Origin: W0P28-013 sp963621145
GTDB taxonomy: Bacteria; Bacteroidota; Bacteroidia; Bacteroidales; Paludibacteraceae
DNA: 64,000 bases
Assembly: GCA_963621145.1 (NCBI GenBank)
Contig: CAVFDI010000001.1
Span: forward strand, 1 to 64,000
Direction of reading: 5' to 3'
Shown: positions 50,796-59,894 of the stretch, in pieces
Position numbering within the stretch: the first letter of the stretch is position 1
Layout of the letters: the number at the start of each line of letters is the position of its first letter
The notes under the pieces: model-generated
Databases searched by the model: none
Told to the model about the DNA's origin: nothing
The model's input: only the letters and a program-made list of their open reading frames with translations
Made by a program: the position numbers and the translations under genes

Positions 50796-52916
50796 ATGAA
50801 AAATTCTCCGATAAATAGACTTCACCAACAACTGCTTGCGGCGCTTTCTATCGCACCCAACAAACCGCAAAACTACAAGCAGTTGGCTCATGCGCTCGAC
50901 ATGAACACGGCCAAGCAGCGCCGACAAGTTACTGCGGCACTCGACGAATTATGCGCTCAAGGTGCCATTTCGCAGATTTCGGCTGGTCGATATCGTATCA
51001 ACATGCGGCAGAGTTATGTTACTGGCATTCTCGACAGGCAAACGGTGGCAAAAAAGACCTACCTCATTCCCGACGATGGCGGCGAATCGGTGTTTGTGGC
51101 GGAACGCAGCATGGGTTGCGCCCTGAATGGCGACCATGTGAAAGTGATGCTCTATCCGCGCCGCAAAGATCGCGAGCCTGAAGGCGAAGTTGTGGAGGTT
51201 TTGGAACGCGCACAAAGCACTTTCGTTGGCATTTTGGAGGTGAAATCGTCGGTTGCTTTTCTGAATATCGATCGCAAACAGTTGGTTCACGACCTGTTCA
51301 TTCCGCTCGACAAACTGCATGGCGCAAAAGATGGACAAAAATGCATCGGACGCATTGTGGAGTGGAGCGACAAAGCCCAAAATCCTATCGGCGAAATTGT
51401 GGAAGTGCTCGGCGAAGTGGGCAACAACGAGACCGAAATGCATGCCATTTTGGCAGAATTTGGTTTGCCTTACAAATATCCCGAAGAACCAGAAATCGCC
51501 GCCGAAAAAATCGATTCCGATATCACTCCCGAAGAGATTGCTCGACGCATCGACATGCGCGAAGTTTGCACTTTCACTATCGACCCCGCCGATGCGAAGG
51601 ATTTTGACGATGCGCTATCTATTCGTCGCCTCGACAATGGTTTGTGGGAAGTGGGCGTTCACATTGCCGACGTTACGCACTATGTGAAAGAGGGCGACAT
51701 CATCGACCAAGAGGCATACAATCGTGCCACATCGGTCTATTTGGTCGACCGCACTGTGCCAATGTTGCCCGAAAGGCTCTGCAATGGCATCTGTTCGCTT
51801 CGTCCCGACGAAGAAAAATTGGCATACTCCGTCATTTTCAAAATGGACGACGAGGCGCAGGTACAACAATACAAAATTGCGCGCACTGTCATTCGCTCGA
51901 ATCGACGCTTCACCTACGACGAGGCGCAGCAGCGCATCGAAACGGGCGAGGGCGACTATGCCGAAGAGATTCTTACACTCGACCGCTTGGCAAAACTGCT
52001 TCGCAAAGAGCGTTTTGTGCATGGCGCAATAGCATTCGATCGTGTCGAGACGCGTTTCGAAATTGACGAAAAAGGCAAGCCGCTGAGCGTCTATTTCAAA
52101 GAATCGAAAGATGCCAACAAACTCATCGAAGAGTTTATGCTTTTGGCAAACAAAACCGTGGCAACGCACATTGGCAAACCAAACAAGCGCGGCGACGAGC
52201 CGAAAGTGTTTGTCTATCGCATTCACGATGTGCCAAATCCCGATAAATTGGAAAATCTCTCGCAGTTCATCAAGCGGTTTGGTTACAAACTGAAGACTTC
52301 GGGCAGCAATGCCAGCGTGTCGTCGGCCATCAACGGACTATTGACGCAAGTGGAGGGCAAAAAAGAGCAAAATCTGATTGAAACGCTCACCATTCGTTCC
52401 ATGGCAAAAGCCATTTATAGCACCGAAAATTGCGGTCACTATGGTTTGGCATTCGATTACTACACGCATTTCACATCGCCCATTCGTCGCTATCCCGACA
52501 TGATGGTTCATCGCTTGCTGACGCGCTATTTGCATGGCGGAAAAAGTGTTGACGCCACCACTTGGGAAGAGTATTGCAAGCACAGCAGCGACATGGAACA
52601 GTTGGCTGCCAACGCCGAGCGCGCATCGATTAAGTACAAGCAGGTGGAGTATATGCGCGACCACATCGGGCAGATTTACGATGGCGTGATTTCGGGCGTC
52701 ACCGAGTGGGGCATCTATGTGGAACTGAACGAAAACAAGTGCGAAGGCATGATCTCGATTCGCGAACTTGGCAACGACTATTATATGTTCGACGAGAAAA
52801 ATTATTGCATTGTCGGGCGTTCGTCGGGCAAAAAGTTCCAACTTGGCGATCCGCTCACCGTTCGCATTGCTCGTGCCGATTTGATAAAGAAACAGCTTGA
52901 TTTTCAGCTAGTTTAA
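50796..52916 (+). CDS. rnr: Ribonuclease R
   Basis: 706 residues. Processive 3'-5' exoribonuclease able to degrade structured RNA. N-terminal winged helix (NRLHQQLLAAL... AISQISAGRYRI), cold-shock OB domains, catalytic RNB domain with the Mg-binding DPADAKDFDDALSI near 265 and HFTSPIRRYPDMMVHRLL near 555, and a C-terminal S1 domain (IYDGVISGVTEWGIYVELNENKCEGMISI). Lacks the Lys-rich C-terminal tail of E. coli RNase R. Stand-alone with an ideal promoter. Confidence 0.96.
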   Translation: MKNSPINRLHQQLLAALSIAPNKPQNYKQLAHALDMNTAKQRRQVTAALDELCAQGAISQISAGRYRINMRQSYVTGILDRQTVAKKTYLIPDDGGESVFVAERSMGCALNGDHVKVMLYPRRKDREPEGEVVEVLERAQSTFVGILEVKSSVAFLNIDRKQLVHDLFIPLDKLHGAKDGQKCIGRIVEWSDKAQNPIGEIVEVLGEVGNNETEMHAILAEFGLPYKYPEEPEIAAEKIDSDITPEEIARRIDMREVCTFTIDPADAKDFDDALSIRRLDNGLWEVGVHIADVTHYVKEGDIIDQEAYNRATSVYLVDRTVPMLPERLCNGICSLRPDEEKLAYSVIFKMDDEAQVQQYKIARTVIRSNRRFTYDEAQQRIETGEGDYAEEILTLDRLAKLLRKERFVHGAIAFDRVETRFEIDEKGKPLSVYFKESKDANKLIEEFMLLANKTVATHIGKPNKRGDEPKVFVYRIHDVPNPDKLENLSQFIKRFGYKLKTSGSNASVSSAINGLLTQVEGKKEQNLIETLTIRSMAKAIYSTENCGHYGLAFDYYTHFTSPIRRYPDMMVHRLLTRYLHGGKSVDATTWEEYCKHSSDMEQLAANAERASIKYKQVEYMRDHIGQIYDGVISGVTEWGIYVELNENKCEGMISIRELGNDYYMFDEKNYCIVGRSSGKKFQLGDPLTVRIARADLIKKQLDFQLV

Positions 52917-52994
52917 TTATTCAATTACCCAATTATTCTGAAAAACAGCACGAAGTGCGAGAAACAATTAGAAACTTAAAAACCATTTTATAGT

Positions 52995-53699
52995 ATGAAG
53001 AACAACTTAATTGGAGCATCGATTGTGGCGGTTGCCATAGTGGTGCTGGGCTTTTGTTTGAAAGCAGGAATTGACAATTACGCCTATCGCGACCGTAGTG
53101 TGTCGGTGCGCGGGTTGGCCGAAGTAGATGTGCCAGCCGACCATGTTACCTGTCCGCTAGTTTTCAAAGAGAGCGGCAACGATCTGCTTGCACTCTACAA
53201 TGTAATCAACACCAAGAGCGAGGCTATCGTCGATTTCATCGTGGCGAGTGGCATCGATAAGGCTGACATTACATTGTCGGCTCCCGAGGTGGTCGATATG
53301 CAGACCGAACGCTATGTGAGCAACGAGCAACAACGCGCTCGCTACATCTGCACGGCGGTGGTTACTATCTCGAGCAACAAAGTCGACACGGTGCGTGCGT
53401 TGCTCGGTCGACAGAGTGAACTGCTCAAAAAAGGCATTGCGCTATCGGGCGACGACTATCGCTATCAAACCGTTTACGACTTTACAAAACTGAACGATTT
53501 GAAACCTGAAATGATTGAAAACGCTACCAAAAATGCGCGCGCTGCAGCCGAAAAATTCGCAACCGACAGCAATAGCAAACTTGGCGGCATTAAACACGCT
53601 TCGCAAGGCTTGTTCACAGTCGAAAGCCGCGATGCCAACACGCCATTCATCAAACATGTACGCGTGGTCACTTCGGTGGAATACTATTTGAATAATTAG
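52995..53699 (+). CDS. SIMPL domain-containing protein
   Basis: 234 residues. One N-terminal membrane helix or uncleaved signal (IGASIVAVAIVVLGFCLKAGI), then SVSVRGLAEVDVPADHVTC, the start of the SIMPL (DUF541) fold, with repeated strands and the terminal THVRVVTSVEYYLN-like block. Probably membrane-anchored and periplasmic. In E. coli the family (YggE) is linked to oxidative stress; the mechanism is unknown. 10 nt after its stop begin AT-rich spacer repeats, then a lipoprotein gene. Confidence 0.88.
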   Translation: MKNNLIGASIVAVAIVVLGFCLKAGIDNYAYRDRSVSVRGLAEVDVPADHVTCPLVFKESGNDLLALYNVINTKSEAIVDFIVASGIDKADITLSAPEVVDMQTERYVSNEQQRARYICTAVVTISSNKVDTVRALLGRQSELLKKGIALSGDDYRYQTVYDFTKLNDLKPEMIENATKNARAAAEKFATDSNSKLGGIKHASQGLFTVESRDANTPFIKHVRVVTSVEYYLNN

Positions 53700-53759
53700 G
53701 AATTAGGAGTGAAGAATCTCTCCCATTTTGACAATAACCATTTAAAATCAAACAAAACT

Positions 53760-54428
53760 ATGAAAAAACAGGTCAATTTTTTCTGCACTATTGCGTTTGT
53801 GAGTGTGGCACTGTTTGCTGCATCGTGCGGATCGAAAAACGAAGAACAAGTCGGAACCGTTGGTCAAATGGTCGACCTCGGACTTAGCGTGAAATGGGCC
53901 GATCACAATGTCGGTGCTATCTTGCCCGAAGATTTTGGAAACCACTACGCTTGGGGCGAAATTCATAGCAAAGATTTCTACGATTGGGACTCGTATGCTC
54001 ACGGCGACGACTACAACCAAATTACCAAGTATTGCAACGATGCGCAAAATGGCGTGTGCGACGAAAAACTCACACTCGACCTTGAAGACGATGTAGCGCA
54101 CGCAGCTTGGGGCGGCACTTGGCGCATGCCTACGCTCGACGAGGTGCGCGAACTTATCGACAGCTGCTCGTGGAATCTGGTCGAGAAAAATGGTGTGACG
54201 GGCTATCTTGTGGTTGGTCGCAATAGCAATTCCATTTTCCTGCCAGCAGCTGGCTATCGCAGCAACGATGGTCATGGAAGCGTTGGCGTCTATGGCTATT
54301 ATTGGACTAAATCGCTTTACGAAAGCATTCCAAGTGTGGCTTACGAACTCATTTTCAACACCTACAGCATCTACACCCAAGGCGACTATCGCTTCGATGG
54401 TCGTTCGGTGCGCCCAGTTTGCGAATAA
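53760..54428 (+). CDS. Lipoprotein with FISUMP/DUF1566-like domain
   Basis: 222 residues from ATG 53760 (MKKQVNFFCTIAFVSVALFAASC, acylated Cys23). The rest is one domain opening MVDLGLSVKWADHNVGAILPEDFGNHYAWGE, with GGTWRMPTLDEVRELIDSCSW in the middle and FLPAAGYRSNDGHGSVGVYGYYWTKS, then GRSVRPVCE at the end. This is the common Bacteroidota surface module related to the Fibrobacter major-paralogue/DUF1566 fold. Ligand unknown. ATG 53760 is chosen because an upstream GTG adds no signal. The next gene starts 3 nt after its stop. Confidence 0.8.
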   Translation: MKKQVNFFCTIAFVSVALFAASCGSKNEEQVGTVGQMVDLGLSVKWADHNVGAILPEDFGNHYAWGEIHSKDFYDWDSYAHGDDYNQITKYCNDAQNGVCDEKLTLDLEDDVAHAAWGGTWRMPTLDEVRELIDSCSWNLVEKNGVTGYLVVGRNSNSIFLPAAGYRSNDGHGSVGVYGYYWTKSLYESIPSVAYELIFNTYSIYTQGDYRFDGRSVRPVCE

Positions 54429-54431
54429 AAA

Positions 54432-54914
54432 ATGGAACTTTCTGATACTGACATCGAACAGCGTGCGCAACAGGCCGAAGATTATTTCCGTTCGGGCTAC
54501 AATTGCGCGCAATCGGTCTTTATGGCTTACTCCGATTTGTTTGGGCTCGACCGCCGTCTGGCTGCAAAAATTAGTGCGCCATTTGGTGGCGGCATGGGAC
54601 GACTGCGTGAGGTGTGCGGCACTTGCAGCGGCATGTTTTTGGTGGCGGGATTGGCCATTCCAGCCGACGATCCGCAAAATCGCGAAGCAAAAGCCGCCAA
54701 TTATGCGCTGGTGCAGCAGTTGGCAGCCGATTTTCGTGCCGAAAATGGTTCCATCATCTGTCGCGAACTGCTCGGACTCGATCACCAAAGCGATGCTCCT
54801 ACGCCCGAAGCCCGCACCGAAGGCTACTACAAAAAGCGTCCTTGCGCCGAATTGGTGCATCAGGCTGCTCAAATTGTGGGGCGACGATTGCAAAATTTGC
54901 AGAAATCGGAATAA
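54432..54914 (+). CDS. C_GCAxxG_C_C family redox protein
   Basis: 160 residues. The family-defining cysteines are visible: YNCAQSVF (the GCA position reads N-C-A here), REVCGTCSGMFLVAG, ICRELLG and KRPCAELV. Members are small cytoplasmic proteins thought to bind a redox cofactor or metal, sometimes associated with selenium or flavin chemistry; no biochemical role is settled. Follows the lipoprotein gene by 3 nt. The promoter of dtd lies just after its stop region. Confidence 0.85.
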   Translation: MELSDTDIEQRAQQAEDYFRSGYNCAQSVFMAYSDLFGLDRRLAAKISAPFGGGMGRLREVCGTCSGMFLVAGLAIPADDPQNREAKAANYALVQQLAADFRAENGSIICRELLGLDHQSDAPTPEARTEGYYKKRPCAELVHQAAQIVGRRLQNLQKSE

Positions 54915-54919
54915 AACGC

Positions 54920-54927
54920 TACATTTG
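54920..54927 (+). promoter_or_regulatory. -7 promoter box for dtd
   Basis: TACATTTG, 19 nt before ATG 54947. Confidence 0.5.
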
Positions 54928-54946
54928 CAAAATGAATAGTTGAAAA

Positions 54947-55396
54947 ATGCGAATACTTATTCAGCGTGTGGCAAGCGCGTCGGTTACGATAGATGGTCAA
55001 CTAAAATCGGCTATTGGGCGCGGTTTATTGGTCTTGCTTGGCATCGAAGATAGCGATGGCGACGCCGATATCGACTATTTGACCAACAAAATGGTGAACT
55101 TGCGCATCTTCCCCGACGATGCTGGCGTAATGAACCGCTCGCTCATCGATGTTGGTGGCGAACTGCTGGTGGTGAGCCAATTTACGCTCTATGCGCAAAC
55201 GGCCAAAGGCAATCGCCCGTCGTATATTCGCGCAGCAAAAGGCGAAATCTCCGAGCCGCTCTACGAGCGATTTTGCGCAGTGGCGCAACAAAAACTCGGT
55301 CGCGAAGTAAAGACTGGAAAATTTGGTGCCGACATGCAAGTTGCGCTTGTAAACGATGGGCCAGTCACCATTTGGATTGACTCTAAGAATAATTAA
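54947..55396 (+). CDS. dtd: D-aminoacyl-tRNA deacylase
   Basis: 149 residues. Hydrolyses D-aminoacyl-tRNA, preventing D-amino-acid entry into protein. Signature blocks: MRILIQRVASASVTIDG at the start, VSQFTLYAQTAKGNRPSY near 77 (SQFT catalytic Thr), and the Gly-cisPro-type motif VNDGPVTIWID at the end. Full length. In many Bacteroidales dtd is followed by a MazG-type gene before deoC; that gene is absent here. Confidence 0.96.
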   Translation: MRILIQRVASASVTIDGQLKSAIGRGLLVLLGIEDSDGDADIDYLTNKMVNLRIFPDDAGVMNRSLIDVGGELLVVSQFTLYAQTAKGNRPSYIRAAKGEISEPLYERFCAVAQQKLGREVKTGKFGADMQVALVNDGPVTIWIDSKNN

Positions 55397-55506
55397 GAAT
55401 TTTGAATTAAGAATTCAGAATTAGTGGCGAAAACGCAGTCTGCCTGCACTCTATACACTTTACACTGATCAAAATCAATAATTGATAACCTAAAAACACT
55501 ATTATC

Positions 55507-56391
55507 ATGGAAAAAATGAAAGAACTGTACGCTCAGTACAATTGCAACCTGAACGACGCCGAAGTGAAAGCCGCTGTCGACAAAATTGTGGCTGAAAATT
55601 TCGAGCGCAACAACAATCGCGAGGTTTGGAAACAGTGCCTGCACTCCATCGACCTGACTTCGCTGAATGGCACCGACACCGAGCAGAAAATCGGTACGAT
55701 GATGCAAAAAGTGAACGATTTCAACCAGAATTTCCCCGATCTGCCAAATGTGGCTGCCGTGTGCGTCTATCCCGCTTTAGTTCCTGTGTCGCGCGCTGTG
55801 CTCGACCGCGAAAATGGCGTTCATATTGCGGCTGTGTCGGCTTGCTTCCCCGCTTCGCAATCGTTCATCGAGGTGAAAGTGGCTGAAACTGCCATGACTG
55901 TGAAGGCAGGCGCCGACGAAATTGATGTGGTCATCTCTATTGGCAAATTTTTCAGCGGATTGCATAGCGAAGTCTACGACGAACTGCGCGAACTGAAAGC
56001 CGCTTGTGGCAAGGCACATCTGAAAGTGATTCTCGAAAGCGGTGCCATGCACAATGCCGTCGAGGTGAAACAGGCTTCGCTGCTTGCCATTGCAGCTGGT
56101 GCCGATTTCATCAAAACGTCGACTGGCAAAACCGAACCTGCAGCCACGCTCGAGGCAGCCTATGTAATGTGCGGCGCCATAAAAGAATACTACGAAAAAA
56201 CGGGTACCAAAATCGGTTTCAAACCCGCTGGTGGCGTATCGACAACCGACGAAGCCGTAAAATTCTACTGCATTGTGGAGGCTGTTTTGGGCAAAGAATG
56301 GCTCAACAACACGCTCTTCCGCTTTGGCGCAAGCCGCTTGGCCAACAACCTGCTCAGCAGTATCGAAGGCAAAGAGGTGAAGTATTTTTAA
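55507..56391 (+). CDS. deoC: Deoxyribose-phosphate aldolase
   Basis: 294 residues. Cleaves 2-deoxyribose-5-phosphate to glyceraldehyde-3-phosphate and acetaldehyde in nucleoside breakdown. TIM barrel with CVYPALVPVSR, VKAGADEIDVVISIG, LKVILESG and the Schiff-base Lys in GADFIKTSTGK, then GFKPAGGVST. Slightly longer than the 220-250-residue average through an N-terminal helical extension, as in other Bacteroidales. Preceded by 110 nt of AT-rich spacer repeats. Confidence 0.96.
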   Translation: MEKMKELYAQYNCNLNDAEVKAAVDKIVAENFERNNNREVWKQCLHSIDLTSLNGTDTEQKIGTMMQKVNDFNQNFPDLPNVAAVCVYPALVPVSRAVLDRENGVHIAAVSACFPASQSFIEVKVAETAMTVKAGADEIDVVISIGKFFSGLHSEVYDELRELKAACGKAHLKVILESGAMHNAVEVKQASLLAIAAGADFIKTSTGKTEPAATLEAAYVMCGAIKEYYEKTGTKIGFKPAGGVSTTDEAVKFYCIVEAVLGKEWLNNTLFRFGASRLANNLLSSIEGKEVKYF

Positions 56392-56415
56392 TGCGCCTCC
56401 ACAAAAAAAGATGAA

Positions 56416-56835
56416 ATGAAAAAGTTTGCGACAATCATAGCCATTTTGGCTTTTTGCCCACTGTTCGTGGAGTCGATTTTTGCTGGTGAATCGTTCAAAT
56501 TGCCAGTCGAAGGCCCTGAGGCAGAGTACAATTTGGTGCGAGTGATTAACAATTCGCAGTACCAAAATTTGCAATGCATCGTCTATCTCCTCGATAAAAA
56601 GGAGGACAAATATACCGTGCGTTCTGCCGTTGGAACCTATTCTTTGGAGGGCAATGGCGACAAAGACAGCAAAAAAGTGGACTTGCGTCGTGGCGATTAT
56701 TTGGGCATTTCGTTGCCCGATGGAATCGAAAATGTTTCGTGTGTCATCTCCTACTTGGATTTGCCAGTTTTGGACATTGTCGAGATTTCAATCGTCGATG
56801 GCAGCAATACGTACTCTGTAGGACAGGAATTCTAA
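56416..56835 (+). CDS. Hypothetical secreted protein
   Basis: 139 residues. Signal peptide MKKFATIIAILAFCPLFVESIFA, then a small beta-rich domain (YNLVRVINNSQYQNLQCIVYLLDKKEDKYTVRSAVGTYSL; DLRRGDYLGISLPD). One cysteine pair (LQCIVY and NVSCVISY) could form a disulfide. I do not recognise a family. 24 nt after deoC and followed by a hairpin, so possibly the last gene of that unit. Confidence 0.65.
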   Translation: MKKFATIIAILAFCPLFVESIFAGESFKLPVEGPEAEYNLVRVINNSQYQNLQCIVYLLDKKEDKYTVRSAVGTYSLEGNGDKDSKKVDLRRGDYLGISLPDGIENVSCVISYLDLPVLDIVEISIVDGSNTYSVGQEF

Positions 56836-56852
56836 GCGATTCGCAAAATAGG

Positions 56853-56886
56853 GCGAAGGTAGTTTTCTCTGGAAGATTACCTTCGC
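56853..56886 (+). terminator. Terminator hairpin after secreted protein gene
   Basis: GCGAAGGTA (56853-56861) pairs with TACCTTCGC (56878-56886); the following sequence is only weakly T-rich. Confidence 0.55.
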
Positions 56887-56952
56887 TCTATTGTATAAAT
56901 TTTCGGCATATAGGTCAAATTGCGTGGTGGATTTTTACCCAAAATTCGCAAA

Positions 56953-56996
56953 AAAAGATTGTAGGGACGCACCACAACACGCACCTACAATCTTTT
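56953..56996. repeat. REP-like palindromic hairpin, copy 2
   Basis: AAAAGATTGTAGG (56953-56965) pairs with CCTACAATCTTTT (56984-56996), 13 bp, with a core related to the element at 31013-31052. It lies between convergent units (deoC side and polA) and should terminate both. Confidence 0.65.
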
Positions 56997-57038
56997 ATTG
57001 ATTCAATCATTCAATAATTCTATGATTCAATGATTGAG

Positions 57039-59840
57039 TTATCCATGTGCTTCGAGCCAATTTTGGCCAATTCCGATGTCGACTTTTAGTGGAATTTGCA
57101 GCGGATAGGCGCCTTCCATCTCTTCGCGGACAAGATTTTTCACGCGCTCAATCTCATCGTTTGGCACATTGAAATTCAACTCGTCGTGTACCTGCAAAAT
57201 CATTTGTGTCTTCAGCCCTTCGCGCTCTAGGCGGTCGGCTATGCGCACCATGGCAATTTTGATGATGTCGGCTGCCGAACCTTGAATTGGCGCATTTATG
57301 GCATTGCGTTCGGCAAAACCGCGCACTGTGGCGTTGTGCGAATTGATGTCGGGCAAAAAGCGTTTGCGGTGAAAAATGGTCTCGACAAAACCCTGTTCGT
57401 GAGCCTGCGCAATAGCACGATCCATGTAGGCTTTCACCTGCGGAAAAGTGGCGAAATAGCCATCGATCAACTCTTTGGCTTCGGCGCGCGGAATGCCCAA
57501 TCGCTCCGAAAGTCCGAAGGTAGAAATGCCGTAGATGATTCCAAAATTGGCAGTCTTGGCCTTGCGGCGCATGTCGGAGGTTACCTCTTCAATCGGCACA
57601 TGATAGATGTTGGCAGCCGTGGCGGCGTGAATGTCGTGATCGGCACGGAAGGCGGTAAGCATGTTTTCGTCGCCACTCAGGTGCGCCATTATGCGAAGTT
57701 CTACTTGCGAATAGTCGGCACTCAGGAATACGCAATCCTGCTCGGCAATGAACGCTCGGCGAATCTCTTTGCCTTGCTCGTCGCGTACGGGAATGTTCTG
57801 CAAATTCGGATTGCTCGAACTCAATCGACCCGTGGCGGTAACCGTCTGGTTGAACGAAGTATGCACTTTGCCCGTTTCGGGATTGATGAGTGCTGGCAGC
57901 GCATCGATGTAGGTCGAGAGCAGTTTTTTCAAGCCGCGATAATCGAGAATTTTCCCAACAATCGGGTGTTTGCTGCGCAGTGCTTCGAGCGTTTCTTCGT
58001 CGGTAACGTATTGTCCAGTCTTGGTTTTCTTGGCTTTCTCCACTATTTTCAGGCGGTCGAAAAGCAATTCGCCAATCTGTTTTGGCGAACTTACATTGAT
58101 GGAACAATCGGCCATTTGCTTTATTTCGCGCTCGATTTCTTGCAGTGTGGCTGTCATGGTTTCCGACGACTGTGCTAGTGCAAAATCGTCGATTAAAACG
58201 CCATTTTTTTCCATTTTTGCCAACACGCGAACTAGCGGCATTTCGATGTCGTAGAAGAGGTGTTCGAGTTGATTTTCTGCGATTTTATCGACTAAAATCT
58301 GCTTCAGTTGCAGCGTAATGTCGGCATCTTCGGCGGCGTATTCGGCAATTTTTGGCACAGGCACGCAGTCCATTGTCAGCTGGTTTTTGCCTTTTGCGCC
58401 AATCAACTCTTCGATGTGAATGGTGCGGTAGTTTAGCATTATTTCGGCCATGTAGTCCATGCCGTGGCGCAGTTCGGGGTTCAGCAGATAGTGCGCCACC
58501 ATGGTGTCGAATAGTCGCCCCTGAATGTTGATGCCGTAGCGGTCGAGTATCAGCAGATCGAATTTGATGTTTTGCCCGATTTTATCGATATTTTTTGCCT
58601 CATAAATGGGTCGAAAACGCTCTAGAATTTTCTGCGCTTCGGTGCGATTTTGCGGCAGCGGAACATAGAATGCTTCGTGCGCCTTCACGGCAAACGACAA
58701 GCCTACCAAATTGGCGCGAAAAATATCGACCGAAGTGGTTTCGGTGTCGAAACAGATTTCGCTCGATGCTGATAAAATGCCGATTAAATCGTCGATTTCA
58801 GCATCAGTTTGAACGGTTTTGTAGTCGTGAGCGATGGTTGTCACGCTGTCGAATGTCTGCACTTCGGCTTGTGTGGCCTCAGAAACTGATTTTTCGTCCG
58901 TTTCATCGGCAAAAAGTGAGCCTTGCGCTGTGTCTTTTGGCTTCGATTTCATCGGCGAAATGGGCGCACTCTCGTTGCCGAGTAGCTTGTTCAGTTGCCC
59001 GCGAAATTCCAGTTCGGTGAAAAGCGCGATGAGTGCTTCGCGGTCGGGCTCTTTGCGTCGCAACGCTTCTTCGTCGAATTCGATTGGCACATCGGTTTTG
59101 ATGGTTGCAAGGAAGCGCGAAAACTCGATTTTATCGCGATTTTCTTCTATTTTTGTCTTCAATGCGCCCTTCAGTTGGTTGGTGTGCTGCAGCAAATTTT
59201 CGATGCTGCCGAAGTCGGTGAGCAGTTTCACTGCAGTTTTTTCGCCAACGCCTGGGCAGCCAGGAATGTTGTCGGCTGTGTCGCCCATCAGTCCAAGCAG
59301 ATCGATTACCTGTTCCACACGCTGAAGCCCCCATTTGGCCAGCACTTCGGGCACGCCGAGCGTGTCGAAACCGTTGCCGCCAAACTTCGGTTTGTAGATG
59401 AACGTATGCTCCGAAACCAACTGTCCGTAGTCCTTATCGGAAGTCATCATGTAGGTGTCAAAGTTTTGATTTTCAGCCTTTTTTGCGAGCGTTCCGACCA
59501 CATCGTCGGCTTCGAAACCAGCCACCTGCACCACTGGAATGCGATATGCCTCGACCATCTGTTTGATGATTGGCACCGACTGGCGAATGACTTCTGGCGT
59601 CTCTTCGCGCTGCGCCTTGTATTGCGCATAGGCTTCGTGGCGAAAAGTCGGACCCGAAGGGTCGAAGCAGACCGCAATGTGCGTTGGATTTTCGCGATTA
59701 AGCACATCTTGAAGCGTGTTCAAAAAACCGTAAATGGCCGATGTATTCAGCCCTTTCGAGTTGGTGCGCGGATTTTTGATGAACGCATAGTAGGCGCGAT
59801 AAATCATCGCATAGGCATCGATAAGAAAAAGACGATTCAT
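57039..59840 (-). CDS. polA: DNA polymerase I
   Basis: 933 residues. N-terminal 5'-3' exonuclease (DAYAMIYRAYYAFIKNPR; VQVAGFEADDVVGTLA; MTSDKDYGQLV; GLMGDTADNIPGCPGVGEKTA). The 3'-5' proofreading domain appears intact: ExoI CFDTETTSVD, ExoII KIGQNIKFDLLIL, ExoIII YAAEDADITL. Polymerase domain: motif A FLSADYSQVELRIMAHLSGDENM, motif B RRKAKTANFGIIYGIS, motif C VHDELNF. So all three activities are predicted. Single gene; the spacer upstream carries an AATAAAGA-type repeat. The promoter is not clear. Confidence 0.97.
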   Translation of the reverse strand: MNRLFLIDAYAMIYRAYYAFIKNPRTNSKGLNTSAIYGFLNTLQDVLNRENPTHIAVCFDPSGPTFRHEAYAQYKAQREETPEVIRQSVPIIKQMVEAYRIPVVQVAGFEADDVVGTLAKKAENQNFDTYMMTSDKDYGQLVSEHTFIYKPKFGGNGFDTLGVPEVLAKWGLQRVEQVIDLLGLMGDTADNIPGCPGVGEKTAVKLLTDFGSIENLLQHTNQLKGALKTKIEENRDKIEFSRFLATIKTDVPIEFDEEALRRKEPDREALIALFTELEFRGQLNKLLGNESAPISPMKSKPKDTAQGSLFADETDEKSVSEATQAEVQTFDSVTTIAHDYKTVQTDAEIDDLIGILSASSEICFDTETTSVDIFRANLVGLSFAVKAHEAFYVPLPQNRTEAQKILERFRPIYEAKNIDKIGQNIKFDLLILDRYGINIQGRLFDTMVAHYLLNPELRHGMDYMAEIMLNYRTIHIEELIGAKGKNQLTMDCVPVPKIAEYAAEDADITLQLKQILVDKIAENQLEHLFYDIEMPLVRVLAKMEKNGVLIDDFALAQSSETMTATLQEIEREIKQMADCSINVSSPKQIGELLFDRLKIVEKAKKTKTGQYVTDEETLEALRSKHPIVGKILDYRGLKKLLSTYIDALPALINPETGKVHTSFNQTVTATGRLSSSNPNLQNIPVRDEQGKEIRRAFIAEQDCVFLSADYSQVELRIMAHLSGDENMLTAFRADHDIHAATAANIYHVPIEEVTSDMRRKAKTANFGIIYGISTFGLSERLGIPRAEAKELIDGYFATFPQVKAYMDRAIAQAHEQGFVETIFHRKRFLPDINSHNATVRGFAERNAINAPIQGSAADIIKIAMVRIADRLEREGLKTQMILQVHDELNFNVPNDEIERVKNLVREEMEGAYPLQIPLKVDIGIGQNWLEAHG

Positions 59841-59894
59841 TGGTTTGAATAAAGAGCAAAGAATAAAGACAAAGGACTGTTTAACCAGAAATTT

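Noticed and set aside
58897..58960. Partial matches to the dispersed motif inside polA
   Set aside because: Two mismatches or more in a low-complexity linker; not counted as copies.
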